The position numbers and the translations under genes were made by a program. Shown in pieces: positions 24,876-33,797 of a stretch of DNA of 64,000 nt (its first letter is position 1; each line of letters starts with the position of its first letter). Source of the DNA: Salinibaculum rarum (lineage in GTDB: Archaea; Halobacteriota; Halobacteria; Halobacteriales; Haloarculaceae); assembly GCF_030505615.1 (NCBI RefSeq), contig NZ_CP129994.1, forward strand, positions 310,001 through 374,000, written 5' to 3'. The notes under the pieces are model-generated. The model was not told the DNA's origin, made no database searches, and saw only the letters and a list, made by a program, of their open reading frames with translations.

Positions 24876-26149
24876 CTTGCTGGTGGACTCTCGTTCTGCC
24901 GAACAGGAGTGTCGGACGCCACTTCAGTAGCGTTCACGGTCATCACCCCCAGCTTCAGGGCGTACTGACAGAACGCCCCTCCAGCGGGGGACTTCTGCCC
25001 CCGCCGGAGTTTCACCGCTAACTTCCGCGCAATGTTCTTCGCCGCGTTATAATCCGCGTTCACCGCGTACGAGCAATCTAGACATTCGAAGTGTTGGTCG
25101 TCACGATTCTCTTCAAGCGTACAACCACACTTCGAACACTGCTGGCTCGTATACTGCGGCTCAACTTTCTCAACCACAATCCCAGCAGATTCGGCCTTGT
25201 ACTCGGTCTGCTGTTGGAGCGCCCGGAACGCCCACTGCTGGAACTTCTTGCCGTCGCTGATCCGTTCGCGTATTTGTTCCAAGTCTTCGAACGCGATGTG
25301 CGTACAGCCGTGTCGCTGCGCTTCAGCAACTAGTTCTTTCGAACACTGGTGGAGGTAGTCTTCACTCCAGCGTCCGAACTGGCCGCCGATACGCTGGAAC
25401 GTCCAGTGGGCTGCTTCCGTCCCGGTTTGTTGCAGGCAAGCGCGGCGTTTCTCGAACTCGCGGCGTTGGTGGTTGAGATAATCAGCGTTGCCGACGAACT
25501 CGCCTGTTGAAGTCACGGCGATGTGGTCGTCAACGTTGCAGTCCACGCCAAGGACTTTCGAATCCTCGGCTTTCTCAGGACTAGAAACGTCGAGTTCCCG
25601 TTCCATCGCCGCGTGCAGGTAGAATTCGTCTGTTTTGCTGTCGTAGTGGACAGTACTCGTACTGAACGAGTAGTCGTCGTTCAGCAGGTACTCGCCGTGG
25701 GGCGTGCCTTCTGGATTGTCGGGCAGGTCGTACTCGCATTCGACTCTGCCGTTGACCGTGGCGAGACTCACCTTGTCTCGGTAGTAGGTCGCGGCCCGCT
25801 TGTCGTAGACGATGCTGAACGTGTTGTACTCGGGTTTGCTGGTGTTCTCGTCTTCTGCTAGCCGGTCTACGCAGTTGTCGATGTCGTCGGTGGCGCGTTT
25901 GATGGCTTTCTGCACGAGGTTGGCGTGCAGGTAGTCGGTTTCTTCCCGAAGGTCGTCGTAGATTGCGTTCTCAGCTTCGCTTTTGCTGGTTACGCAGTCT
26001 TCGTCGGGATAGCGCCACGCCCAGTCTGCGGTACGATTCGCGCAGTACTGGAATTTCTGGTTGGTGGCGTGGAGGTCACTCTTGCGGTCGTTGGGCACGT
26101 CGAGGCGGACGCGCACGGTGTGAGTTACCTCCCACGCCATATACGTCAC
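24863..26149 (-). CDS. tnpB: TnpB RNA-guided nuclease (IS1341-type)
   Basis: A 428-residue TnpB. The RuvC-like catalytic residues are visible: Asp in LGVDCNVDDH (about residue 203), Glu in IAFEDLEQIRE (about 287) and Asp in NADYNAAKNIARK (about 366). A zinc ribbon with CSKCG and CLDC lies between the last two. All key residues are intact. The protein cuts DNA guided by an omega RNA and helps keep the element after excision. An alternative start is MAWEVTHT at 26137. The C-terminus runs into the right-end hairpin, as is usual for the group. Confidence 0.92.
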   Translation of the reverse strand: MTYMAWEVTHTVRVRLDVPNDRKSDLHATNQKFQYCANRTADWAWRYPDEDCVTSKSEAENAIYDDLREETDYLHANLVQKAIKRATDDIDNCVDRLAEDENTSKPEYNTFSIVYDKRAATYYRDKVSLATVNGRVECEYDLPDNPEGTPHGEYLLNDDYSFSTSTVHYDSKTDEFYLHAAMERELDVSSPEKAEDSKVLGVDCNVDDHIAVTSTGEFVGNADYLNHQRREFEKRRACLQQTGTEAAHWTFQRIGGQFGRWSEDYLHQCSKELVAEAQRHGCTHIAFEDLEQIRERISDGKKFQQWAFRALQQQTEYKAESAGIVVEKVEPQYTSQQCSKCGCTLEENRDDQHFECLDCSYAVNADYNAAKNIARKLAVKLRRGQKSPAGGAFCQYALKLGVMTVNATEVASDTPVRQNESPPASPPL

Positions 26150-26180
26150 AGTAGCAGCTTTTCTTTATTAATACTTTTGA

Positions 26181-26465
26181 CTACGTGGGAGAGTCAGCAA
26201 TGCCGTTCGGTGTAGGGAGTGTCGTGTAGCGTACGCGCTTCCTCCCACCCGTAAACGGGTGGGCTTCCGCGCTGTTACCGCTGTGATTTCCTTGCACGAC
26301 AACATCGGCAACCTCACGAACGGTGTCGAGACAAGCAGCCGGTTGTGGACCATATCCAACGATGTCTCCGAGACACACGACCGCGTTAACATCAGGGAGA
26401 TCATCGAGCACGGCATCAAGCGCGTGTTTGTTCGCGTGGATGTCCGAGAGTAAGGCAACTTTCAT
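26181..26465 (-). pseudogene. Truncated YfcE/MJ0936-type metallophosphoesterase
   Basis: The first 70 residues match the start of a calcineurin-like phosphoesterase: VALLSDIHANKHAL, then CLGDIVGYGPQP and VVQGNH. The metal-binding D, H, D and N-H residues are present. Homology stops right after GNH, where the left end of the tnpB element begins, and the remaining residues come from the element. The last half of the enzyme, including later metal-binding histidines, is missing. The ATG overlaps the stop of the upstream gene (ATGA), so it was the last cistron of a three-gene operon. Confidence 0.8.
26244..26263 (-). repeat. Left-end hairpin of the tnpB element
   Basis: A 9-bp stem CCCACCCGT / ACGGGTGGG with a 2-nt loop. 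It lies within the truncated phosphoesterase frame and marks the insertion boundary. Confidence 0.7.
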
Positions 26466-27205
26466 GCATCGAAATTGGTGAGTGTTGCTTGCTGGTTACT
26501 GTTTGCTGTGTTTGATGATTTTCTTGTGGAGGTGTTCTCACACCTAGGCTCTGAATCGCTCACATTGAACTCACTGAGCGATTCCTGGCCTGGCTGCCCA
26601 TTCCCACTCAAGATTCGTTCCACGCGCTCTGCATCCTCCTGACGCGTGGAGAAATCCGCGAGAATCTCATTCGGCGTCACCAAATACGGGCGTGGAATAT
26701 ACGACCGCGCGATTCTATACGCATTCTCTGACTCTACTTCTCGATATGCCTGGTGGACATCTAAGATGTCTGGCTGCGTTAGTCCTTCTCCACTTACGGC
26801 TTTGAATGAATCTGGAACTGTCCCAACAGTCATGAACCACAGAAGATCTTTCAATTCTTCGCGCAGTCCGTGGTAGAACTCAATTACTGCCTCCGGTGAA
26901 TTCTTCTCTACGGATGGCAAATCAACGAACGTTGGAATCGAAGCCGCATCGAAAAATGGGCTCTCCGGTCGGACACCGTATTGATAGATTTTGATGTCTG
27001 TGTCATCTTCAAGGCAGAGACACCACCACCGAGGAGTCAATCGATTAATCAGCGATGTACACCCGGTGCACATTGCGGCATTAACACCGAACAACCCGAC
27101 ATCAGGTGCTTCCTCTAATGGTGCTGCGCAGATCGCACAAACGTCAGCTCGTCCCGGTAATGGGACACCATTATCAGATGTAGCATTAGCGTCATTCGGC
27201 ATCAT
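26462..27205 (-). CDS. Zinc-binding protein with C-terminal PIP-box-like motif
   Basis: A 247-residue protein. N-terminal CAIC and CTGC pairs (about residues 23-26 and 46-49) form a zinc ribbon. The middle is helical. The last residues are QQATLTNFDA, where QATLTNF fits the PCNA-interacting peptide QxxLxxF. It overlaps the upstream gene by 14 nt and the truncated phosphoesterase by 4 nt, so translation is coupled. It is probably a DNA-associated protein that binds the clamp. The activity is unknown. The second codon is also ATG and could be the start. Confidence 0.75.
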   Translation of the reverse strand: MMPNDANATSDNGVPLPGRADVCAICAAPLEEAPDVGLFGVNAAMCTGCTSLINRLTPRWWCLCLEDDTDIKIYQYGVRPESPFFDAASIPTFVDLPSVEKNSPEAVIEFYHGLREELKDLLWFMTVGTVPDSFKAVSGEGLTQPDILDVHQAYREVESENAYRIARSYIPRPYLVTPNEILADFSTRQEDAERVERILSGNGQPGQESLSEFNVSDSEPRCENTSTRKSSNTANSNQQATLTNFDA

Positions 27206-27632
27206 TTTCAGGGGTGAATGTTGTCCCGTTGGTCTCGATTTTCACGGGTTTCAATGAGTATGCTGGTTCGGTAGAGTGAGTTGAACGACCTTCGTAGTCC
27301 AGCTGGTATGTGATTCGAATCTCTCCCGGATAATACCGTAATACGTCTAGAAGATCATCATCGTGCCGTGGCAAGTCAAGTATCCCTGCGCGTTCACGCG
27401 GATTCCCATCATCTACTGCCGACATTTCCACCAGAATCGGGAACACATCTGGTTCCGACACATCAACTGCGTCCGCGGCTGCTTCCAACACTGCGCTACT
27501 TGGCTTCAGGGAAGACACCTCTGATGCCTCCCAGTCGTACTCCAAACCATGCTCTGTACGTTGGAATACATACCGGTCACCAGCTTCTTCCACGACGATT
27601 TTCGACTCCCCAGTGAGTACTTCTAATGACAT
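27192..27632 (-). CDS. Hypothetical protein (146 aa)
   Basis: An acidic alpha/beta protein (VVEEAGDRYVFQRTEHGLE, then GEIRITYQLDYEGR) that resembles haloarchaeal small structural folds but has no identifiable motif. It is the first gene of the operon with the zinc/PIP protein and the truncated phosphoesterase, which it overlaps in series. A stem-loop lies 55 nt upstream. Confidence 0.7.
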   Translation of the reverse strand: MSLEVLTGESKIVVEEAGDRYVFQRTEHGLEYDWEASEVSSLKPSSAVLEAAADAVDVSEPDVFPILVEMSAVDDGNPRERAGILDLPRHDDDLLDVLRYYPGEIRITYQLDYEGRSTHSTEPAYSLKPVKIETNGTTFTPENDAE

Positions 27633-27687
27633 ACTAAGTATTACCTCGGATTGATGTCGCTGTGTACCGCCCTTGGGATGTGAACGG

Positions 27688-27720
27688 ACGGCGCGCCTTC
27701 ATGTTGCCATTCAAGGCGCG
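27688..27720 (-). repeat. GC-rich inter-operon stem-loop (family HP)
   Basis: A 10-bp perfect stem with a 13-nt loop. If the two terminal A-T pairs open, the loop ends ATGAA on the gene strand. It is 55 nt upstream of the start at 27632. Confidence 0.75.
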
Positions 27721-27776
27721 CCCCCGTAAACGGCTGGGATTGTGAGTGTTTCTGGTGTTTCACTCCACAGCACCCG

Positions 27777-29474
27777 TTAGAACTCAGTGAGTGTCTCTTG
27801 GTTATCGTCCCGAAGTTTCGATGGGTCGGACACGTCGACGCCAATCCGCGATTCAGCTTCTACGACGTAATCGTCGTTGAGTTCGATGCCAATCCATCGG
27901 CGGCGAAGTTCACGCGCGGCAACACCGGTTGTACCAGCTCCGAAAAACGGATCGAGAACAATCCCCGGTTCAGTATCGTTAGTGTCACAGTCGCACGATG
28001 CCTTGACATCTGTTTGCTCTTTTTGCGCATTCAAGAATTCTCGGGCATAGCTTCCGAGTGCGTCTTCAGCTTCAGCAGCGAGGTTTTCAACTTCAGCACG
28101 ATTTTTCCCGGTGCCATCCTGTGTGCGTTTTGCCTGGCCGGTGTCACCAAGACCGCGTGACCGGAGTGCCCAAAGGTGTTCATCTGTGAGGTCATGTCGG
28201 TCTGCAAGTTCTAACGCGCGTTGTGATTGCGGTCGATCGGTGGGGAGATTCCGAATATCTGTAACCTCATACATTGGGGTGTATGGTGCGCCGCATTCTG
28301 CACACACTTTCTCTGGGACTGTGGTGCGAATCAGTTCTCGCGGGAGTTCCACCGGGAATGGCGCGTCATGATCCGTGTCAGTTTGTCCAACACTCATTTT
28401 GAACACGTCTGATGGGTCTTCTGTGTTTTCGCGGTTGAAGTAGTGGTCACCATCAGAATGCGCGATGCAGATGAGATGCTCGTGCGTGTGTGAATACCGT
28501 TTCGAGACGGCTTCTGGCTTTGTGTTTGGTTTTACCCACGGACTATGATGGATTATATCGAATCCTTCTGTTTGGAGTTCCTGTACAAGCCGTTCTGGAA
28601 TCCCAGCGATCGCGCCGTCTTGATATGAATCATCGAGAATCAGCCACCCGAGGCCATCTTTGCGGACAACACGCATCAGTTGCCGGACGACAGAGAGAAG
28701 GTTCTCAATAAACGCTGCTACGGAGGTTTCCTGACCGAGTTGCCCGCCTGCACCGTAGTCACGCATCTCGAGATATGGTGGTGAAGTTATACAAGCGTGA
28801 ACACTATTGTCCGGCATCTCACTGAGGACCTCGAACGCATCACCCTGCGTGACTTCGTTAATAAATTCCTCAATTGGGCGTGTCTCTTTAGAGATTGGAT
28901 TCCGCGGCATCACTGTCGTTGGCGGATGCTCATGTGGGTATTGCTGCTGGATACGTGGTCCTGGCCCTTCTGGGCCATCGTGGAGTGGTTTCGGCGGGAA
29001 TGCTGTATCTGACGGTGAATCACTTCCAACCTCCACTAATGCAGCTGCATCTTCATGCACTGCGTATCTCCCACTATCGTGCTTAATGAACTTGTTTGCC
29101 TCATTCGTGAATGCTCGTGCATCGAAAACGCGGTACGTCTCCGCGTTACTTGAGTACAGCAACAACCAGTCTGTACCTTGTCGAACGTGATGCCCAACTT
29201 CTCCAGTAATGGCTGGGAGTTCCGCGACAACAAGCAGATATTCCTCGTAGTCACCACCGCAGTATTCGAGGACATCACCAGGACGAATCTCTTGCTCACC
29301 AATTGTGACCACCATGTCTTCCCGCATTCGTTCGAACACCGGGACTGGCCACAAGTACCGTGCAGCAAGCTCCGGATTCGACCCGGTAAGATAGTCATCT
29401 TCGAATAGGTATCCGTCGAGTCGCAGGTTCCTGTTGTGTGATTCGTTTGCTTGCTGGTGTGGGGCATCACTCAT
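27777..29474 (-). CDS. DNA methyltransferase (beta class, SPPY) with PIP-box-like C-terminus
   Basis: A 565-residue enzyme. About 200 residues of unknown N-terminal sequence precede motif IV VHACITSPPYLEMRDYG (about residues 232-248). Motif I VLDPFFGAGTTGVAA (about 508-522) is near the end, the IV-then-I order of beta-class N4-cytosine or N6-adenine enzymes. SPPY favours N4-cytosine. Cysteine pairs CAECG and CDCD lie between them. The last residues NQETLTEF fit QxxLxxF, a clamp-binding peptide. It overlaps the upstream nucleotidyltransferase by 4 nt (ATGA). It is an orphan methyltransferase with no nuclease nearby. Confidence 0.85.
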   Translation of the reverse strand: MSDAPHQQANESHNRNLRLDGYLFEDDYLTGSNPELAARYLWPVPVFERMREDMVVTIGEQEIRPGDVLEYCGGDYEEYLLVVAELPAITGEVGHHVRQGTDWLLLYSSNAETYRVFDARAFTNEANKFIKHDSGRYAVHEDAAALVEVGSDSPSDTAFPPKPLHDGPEGPGPRIQQQYPHEHPPTTVMPRNPISKETRPIEEFINEVTQGDAFEVLSEMPDNSVHACITSPPYLEMRDYGAGGQLGQETSVAAFIENLLSVVRQLMRVVRKDGLGWLILDDSYQDGAIAGIPERLVQELQTEGFDIIHHSPWVKPNTKPEAVSKRYSHTHEHLICIAHSDGDHYFNRENTEDPSDVFKMSVGQTDTDHDAPFPVELPRELIRTTVPEKVCAECGAPYTPMYEVTDIRNLPTDRPQSQRALELADRHDLTDEHLWALRSRGLGDTGQAKRTQDGTGKNRAEVENLAAEAEDALGSYAREFLNAQKEQTDVKASCDCDTNDTEPGIVLDPFFGAGTTGVAARELRRRWIGIELNDDYVVEAESRIGVDVSDPSKLRDDNQETLTEF

Positions 29475-30256
29475 AGTTTGGTTCCTCCGATGATGGCTGT
29501 GAGAGTCGTGTTAATGGTTGTGAGGTGGTCATCTCTTTTTCCACTTCGGTCATTTCCCGCCGTTGGCATTGATTCTAGTGCATTTGCAATCCAATTGAGT
29601 GATTCCAGGTTTATTGCAATAGTTTCGTCAGCACGTTTTTGCTCAACGAGCTCCTGTGTATCGGCGACAACTTTGTCAGGAACATCCAACGACGAGGCTG
29701 CTGTCTTGACGAATGCGAAGAAGTTCACTGGTGGCCATTCATGCGTCTCATGGACAAATTGTCGGTACAGCAACGCGCGGTACACGTGAAGTGCAGGTTT
29801 CACGTTGATTTCTGGTTCATCCCGAACCGCACGTTCGTATTTTGAGCGGGCAGACTCGTGATAATGCCCCATCAAAGCCACAGGGTTGAACGTCATTTTT
29901 AGTGCATCTCGTAACTGATCGAATTCTGCCGCAAATGGTTCTCGGTGCCGGTATGGCGTTGGTGTTTGCAGAAATTCGAAAGCAGAATGATGTGATTTCG
30001 CCAGTAATTCACCGAACCGTTTGATGTTCCACCCGAGGATGTCAATGTTATCGAAGCTTCGATCGATGGTTTCGCGTTCTGAATTCACACGATAGTATGC
30101 TTCTGGTGACTGTCGGAATACCACACTCAGATCAGTATCACTGGATGAGGACGCAAGATTGCGTGGTTTACTCCCACGATTCCGTGCTGCGATAATCTCA
30201 ATATCGTAATCGGCTTCGAGGACCTCTAATGCATCGTGAATATTGTTAGTGGACAT
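29471..30256 (-). CDS. Predicted nucleotidyltransferase (COG3541-like), paralogue of 17047-18261
   Basis: A 261-residue protein with RGSKPRNLASSSSDTDLSVV as the GS...DxD nucleotidyltransferase signature (about residues 28-47) and the helical C-terminal part HYHESARSKYERAV and FFAFVKTAASSLDV. The same segments occur in the longer paralogue at 17047-18261, which has an extra insertion. The family has been linked to RNA repair in phages, but the substrate is unknown. Translation is coupled to the downstream methyltransferase through an ATGA overlap. Confidence 0.72.
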   Translation of the reverse strand: MSTNNIHDALEVLEADYDIEIIAARNRGSKPRNLASSSSDTDLSVVFRQSPEAYYRVNSERETIDRSFDNIDILGWNIKRFGELLAKSHHSAFEFLQTPTPYRHREPFAAEFDQLRDALKMTFNPVALMGHYHESARSKYERAVRDEPEINVKPALHVYRALLYRQFVHETHEWPPVNFFAFVKTAASSLDVPDKVVADTQELVEQKRADETIAINLESLNWIANALESMPTAGNDRSGKRDDHLTTINTTLTAIIGGTKL

Positions 30257-30284
30257 CTGATATCATCTGCTCATTCGGTTACGG

Positions 30285-31349
30285 TTAACAGACGTAGCTC
30301 GTTGCTTCACCATGTGGTTCGATAATAGCTGGCCCCGCGGCTTCCGTACGATACAATTCTTCGAGTGTAACATCAGTCCAAGTCACTGTGTCCGGCGAGA
30401 TACTGCATTTAATTTCTTTTGCGCGATCCGGATTCTGGTAGAGGCACACGTAGGTTTCCGGGTCAGTTGAAGAATCTACGCAGAGGAGCGTTGTCCAGTC
30501 ATCTGGAGTCTGCGTATGTGCGTCCGTTGCGCGTTCACCGCTCACGACACGCACCGAGAGTTCACTAGGAATTGATTCCGGCACGCCCATCAGAGTGTCG
30601 TCGATACTCAGTGTGAGTTTGTCGAGTTTCCCGATGTCGTAGAAATCGATGACACCCTGTGGAACAGCTGGGGCTTCTATTGATACGTCTCGAATTTGTG
30701 GCCCAGACTCTTCGAGAGGAGGTATTGTCGGGTTACTGTTTCCTTGCGCAGTTACTGCTCCCCCGTCCGTTGAGAACATATCATCTAGGCGCGCCTGCTG
30801 AGCAGCTTGTTGCACTTCTGCCTTCGTGTACAATGTGCCTATGTTGTCTAGCATTTCGAGAACATCATCGCTAATATTCTCGCCAAATACCGACATGATG
30901 CTAGCGAACGGCGCGTTTTTATCTGTCCCGTTGAAGGTAAGACGTCCTTCAACGAGACAGAGATACTCGCTTTCGGCTGCATAGCGGTGAAACCACTGGG
31001 TACTGGTATTTCCGGGAAGAAGTGTGATAATGAGGTTTGGAGCGTTTTGTTCTCGGTTGGCTTCTCGCACGACCTTCTTGAGCCAATCTTTCAGATCACT
31101 GTATGGTGGGTTGACAAACACAGTGTCGTGCCCACTCCAGTCTTGTGCAAGTCCGTTATCTTCTTTCGTGAATCGAGTTTCTGCAATCGGGACTGGCTCA
31201 GCGCCAGAGCAAGGGTCAAGAGAAAATTTCCCGTCGATAGCTGATTGGAGTTTCCGAATGAATTCCGTTGGTGTTCCACGCTCATTGTTTCCTTTCTGCG
31301 ACGTTACTTGGATTGCGGATTGTCCCATGTTGGAGTGATCAGTAGTCAT
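30285..31349 (-). CDS. Phage-type N6-adenine DNA methyltransferase (Dam, PF05869-like)
   Basis: A 354-residue protein. The first 165 residues match phage Dam enzymes: RGTPTEFIRKLQ, then FSLDPCSGAEP (AdoMet pocket), DTVFVNPPYSDLKDWLKKV (catalytic NPPY) and LIITLLPGNTSTQWFHRY. The C-terminal half (about residues 190-354) is an extension of unknown role. Such enzymes are common on phages and methylate adenine without a partner nuclease. A second possible start is MGQSAIQV at 31328. Confidence 0.85.
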   Translation of the reverse strand: MTTDHSNMGQSAIQVTSQKGNNERGTPTEFIRKLQSAIDGKFSLDPCSGAEPVPIAETRFTKEDNGLAQDWSGHDTVFVNPPYSDLKDWLKKVVREANREQNAPNLIITLLPGNTSTQWFHRYAAESEYLCLVEGRLTFNGTDKNAPFASIMSVFGENISDDVLEMLDNIGTLYTKAEVQQAAQQARLDDMFSTDGGAVTAQGNSNPTIPPLEESGPQIRDVSIEAPAVPQGVIDFYDIGKLDKLTLSIDDTLMGVPESIPSELSVRVVSGERATDAHTQTPDDWTTLLCVDSSTDPETYVCLYQNPDRAKEIKCSISPDTVTWTDVTLEELYRTEAAGPAIIEPHGEATSYVC

Positions 31350-31449
31350 AGGTAGGTCTCTAAGGGGTGTTGTTGGTGTGCCTGAAGTTGGTGTTCAGGA
31401 CGGAAATACGGTTGGAAAGTTGATTTTGAGTGCTTGGGCGACCCGGGGG

Positions 31450-31490
31450 TGGTGCGCCGGGTTCATCTGTGTGTTTCACCCGGCGCACCA
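31450..31490 (-). repeat. GC-rich inter-operon stem-loop (family HP)
   Basis: A perfect 12-bp stem with a 17-nt loop ending ATGAA on the gene strand. It is 100 nt upstream of the Dam start and 28 nt below the transducer stop. Confidence 0.8.
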
Positions 31491-31518
31491 ACTCCAACAC
31501 AGATTTCCTCAGAGAAGG

Positions 31519-33036
31519 TTACTTCGAGAAAGACTCTGTGAGTTGCTTTAAGTCAGACGAGATTTGGAAGACTTTAGCAGATTGTTGCTCACTCGATTTA
31601 GCGATGTCTTGTATCTCAGTGTCAATCGATGCAATTCTTTCAGCAGTTTCATCGACTTTTGTAGCAACTTCTTCTGCTGACCGAGCTTGTTCGTCTGTGG
31701 CTTCAGCGACTTCTTGAGTGCCATGCGCGGCCTCGTCAACAACTTCAGCGATCTCATCGAGTTGGTTCATTGCATTTTCCACGTTTTCAATTCCAGAGTC
31801 GATTGTTTCAACCGTTGTTTCAGCATTTGTTGTTGTCTCGTCAATCACACTCTGGATGTCAGCGATCATCTCTTCGATTTCTTTTGCCTGCGATTGAGAT
31901 TCCTCGGCGAGGTTTTTCACCTCGTCAGCCACCACCTTGAACCCGTCTCCAGCCTCACCTGCTCTTGCAGCCTCAATTGAGGCATTCAAAGCCAGCATGT
32001 TTGTTTGATCTGCAATTTCGTTGATGACATCTGCTACTTCACTGATCTGCTCAGCTTGAGTCTGGAGTTTAGTGATACTCTGTTTGATTGCTTCACCTTC
32101 TTTTTCAATTGTCTCTAAGATGTCCACTGCGTTTGTGGCTGAATCTTGCCCCTCAGATGCAGCCTGTGACGCGCGTTCACTAACAGATTCGACGCGATTA
32201 GCTGTCGCTGCAATCTCTTCAATTGTCGCACTAAGATTCGACATCTCGTTTTGCACACCTGAGATGTTCTGTGCCTCTTCTTCCGTTAAGTCTGCAATTT
32301 CGTTACTTCCAGCCGTTACTTCTCTTGCTAAGTCTTTGAGCTCGGTTACACCCTCTCGTGACTCTTCAGCAATCTCTTGACGTCGTTCTAATTCTTGTTC
32401 ATAACTAGCTTCACGACTCTGAACGAATGCCTCAACAACAGTTTGACTGTCCACATTGAGTGCTTTGAATGCTGACGATAATGTGTCGTTGTTAGTTTGA
32501 ATCTCGTCTTGGACTTCTTGGATCGTAGAATCCTCAACGCCCGCCTCTGCAAGAATCTCACCGACTCTGGATTCTGTTTGGGTAGTGGTTGTTTCAGCAA
32601 GAATCTCGAAATAGATAGTGAACTGGGCAAGATAGTATCGAAGGGGGATGTTGGATTCGGTAAGATATGTTCCAACACCAGCTTGAGTCTCAAAGTGAGA
32701 TTTCCCGTATTCACTGTTCAGAGTCGAATTCAGATGCGAGCATTGAACATCTGCAAACTCATCAACAGTAGTTGAAGACTTTTCAATTGCGTTTACGACT
32801 TCTTCATCAGATTCTAGCTGAGTTTGAAATCGGTCTCCGAGATTGTCATCGGTGGGTGAAAGAGTCGAGGTTAGTGCCCGTAATCGCTTCACGTCATCGG
32901 TATCGAATCCGGTGAAGGTTTTCCATGTCTGGATTTTGTCCGGGGTTAACCCGAGTCGCTCAACTGTTTGTTCAACATCAATGTCTTCTAAGAAGTCGGG
33001 GTCTGACGAGTTGTCCGGCTCAAGGTTTGAGCTCAT
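31519..33036 (-). CDS. HemAT-like transducer lacking the haem ligand
   Basis: A 505-residue soluble transducer, paralogue of 11862-13541. The sensor region aligns ([10 protein letters not shown], then NSEYGKSHF and [11 protein letters not shown]), but the proximal histidine of RIGKLH is replaced by leucine (about residue 125) in GVGTYL, so it is unlikely to bind haem in the usual way. The signalling domain is intact with the tip [18 protein letters not shown]. The ATG at 33036 is preferred over a TTG at 33066. It may sense another cue or act as a non-sensing partner of the first transducer. Confidence 0.85.
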   Translation of the reverse strand: MSSNLEPDNSSDPDFLEDIDVEQTVERLGLTPDKIQTWKTFTGFDTDDVKRLRALTSTLSPTDDNLGDRFQTQLESDEEVVNAIEKSSTTVDEFADVQCSHLNSTLNSEYGKSHFETQAGVGTYLTESNIPLRYYLAQFTIYFEILAETTTTQTESRVGEILAEAGVEDSTIQEVQDEIQTNNDTLSSAFKALNVDSQTVVEAFVQSREASYEQELERRQEIAEESREGVTELKDLAREVTAGSNEIADLTEEEAQNISGVQNEMSNLSATIEEIAATANRVESVSERASQAASEGQDSATNAVDILETIEKEGEAIKQSITKLQTQAEQISEVADVINEIADQTNMLALNASIEAARAGEAGDGFKVVADEVKNLAEESQSQAKEIEEMIADIQSVIDETTTNAETTVETIDSGIENVENAMNQLDEIAEVVDEAAHGTQEVAEATDEQARSAEEVATKVDETAERIASIDTEIQDIAKSSEQQSAKVFQISSDLKQLTESFSK

Positions 33037-33084
33037 GAGAATTGGTTCCTGAGTTTGATTGCTCAACGATTTAATCGTGCTACG

Positions 33085-33555
33085 TTATTGAAACGTTGAG
33101 TCGTCGAGGTCGTGGGAATCGTAGTCGTAATCATCGACTTTAGAGTCGTAATATTCGCCGTATGATTGGTCTTGGTCGCCGCCAGCGATGTGTGAGTCAA
33201 GCCAGTCCCGTGCGAATTCCAGGACTTCCATCGTGATGTACTCTCCTTCCTCGTGTTTTTCTCGGAGTTCAGTCACCTTTTCGGCGAACTCTTCGTGCAT
33301 TTCCTGATGTTGGAAGAAACAATCCGAGCAGTCATCTGCGAACCCACACCCTTCCATGAACTCTTCTTCGTCGCTGAAGTGATGCTCAGTGTATCGCTCT
33401 AGTTCACGGAGAGTGTCTCCAAGCTCCTCTTCTGCTCGGCCCTCCTCCATTGCATCGTGGAGTTCGTTCAGCACTTCGAACAACCGCTTGTGCTGATTAT
33501 CGTATCGCTCAATCCCGGTACTGTACCGTCGGTCATCCCATTCAATCAGGGGCAT
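33085..33555 (-). CDS. Bacteriohemerythrin-like protein
   Basis: A 156-residue protein with all the usual di-iron ligands: His22, His59, Glu63 (HFSDEE), His83 and His87 (HQEMH), His122 (WLDSHI) and Asp127. It would bind oxygen reversibly in the cytoplasm. The C-terminal 30 residues are an Asp/Tyr/Ser-rich tail not usual for the family. It lies 48 nt upstream of a transducer gene on the same strand, which suggests a shared role in oxygen response. A TATA box 27 nt upstream supports the ATG at 33555. Confidence 0.88.
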   Translation of the reverse strand: MPLIEWDDRRYSTGIERYDNQHKRLFEVLNELHDAMEEGRAEEELGDTLRELERYTEHHFSDEEEFMEGCGFADDCSDCFFQHQEMHEEFAEKVTELREKHEEGEYITMEVLEFARDWLDSHIAGGDQDQSYGEYYDSKVDDYDYDSHDLDDSTFQ

Positions 33556-33576
33556 ATCTGGAGGTATCCACTATGC

Positions 33577-33585
33577 AAATAAAAA
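33577..33585 (-). promoter_or_regulatory. TATA box for hemerythrin and transducer
   Basis: TTTTTATTT on the minus strand is centred about 27 nt upstream of the hemerythrin ATG, consistent with a leaderless mRNA. Confidence 0.6.
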
Positions 33586-33677
33586 CACTGGGGAGTTATT
33601 TCGATTATTGGGAATAGTCCTAGTCCGAAATCCGGGAAGCCAATGTTTTCATGTCTCCTCGTCATACGGGAAAATGT

Positions 33678-33797
33678 ATGTCGCAGCAAGAGTCAGCACC
33701 ACGCGCAAGTAGTACTACAGATCACTCTGAAGAAACTTCAGCAAGCGGCGTGAAAGAAACGATCGACCGATGTTGGAAAGAAATCACAGACGAGTAA
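33678..33797 (+). CDS. Small ORF on the plus strand (39 aa)
   Basis: It encodes a Ser/Thr/Glu-rich peptide with one helix (VKETIDRCWKEITDE). It ends directly against the stop of the convergent gene at 33798. No clear TATA box precedes it. The acidic composition and tight fit between genes support it weakly. Confidence 0.35.
   Translation: MSQQESAPRASSTTDHSEETSASGVKETIDRCWKEITDE

Larger units (their letters stand above)
24850..26265 (-). mobile_element. IS200/IS605-group element of the IS1341 type (tnpB only)
   Basis: The single tnpB gene lies between two short terminal hairpins, 26244-26263 (left end for this orientation) and 24856-24875 (right end). Both are CCCACCC-type 9-bp stems with 2-nt loops. 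No tnpA is present, so movement would need one in trans. The element truncates a phosphoesterase gene at its left end. Confidence 0.8.
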
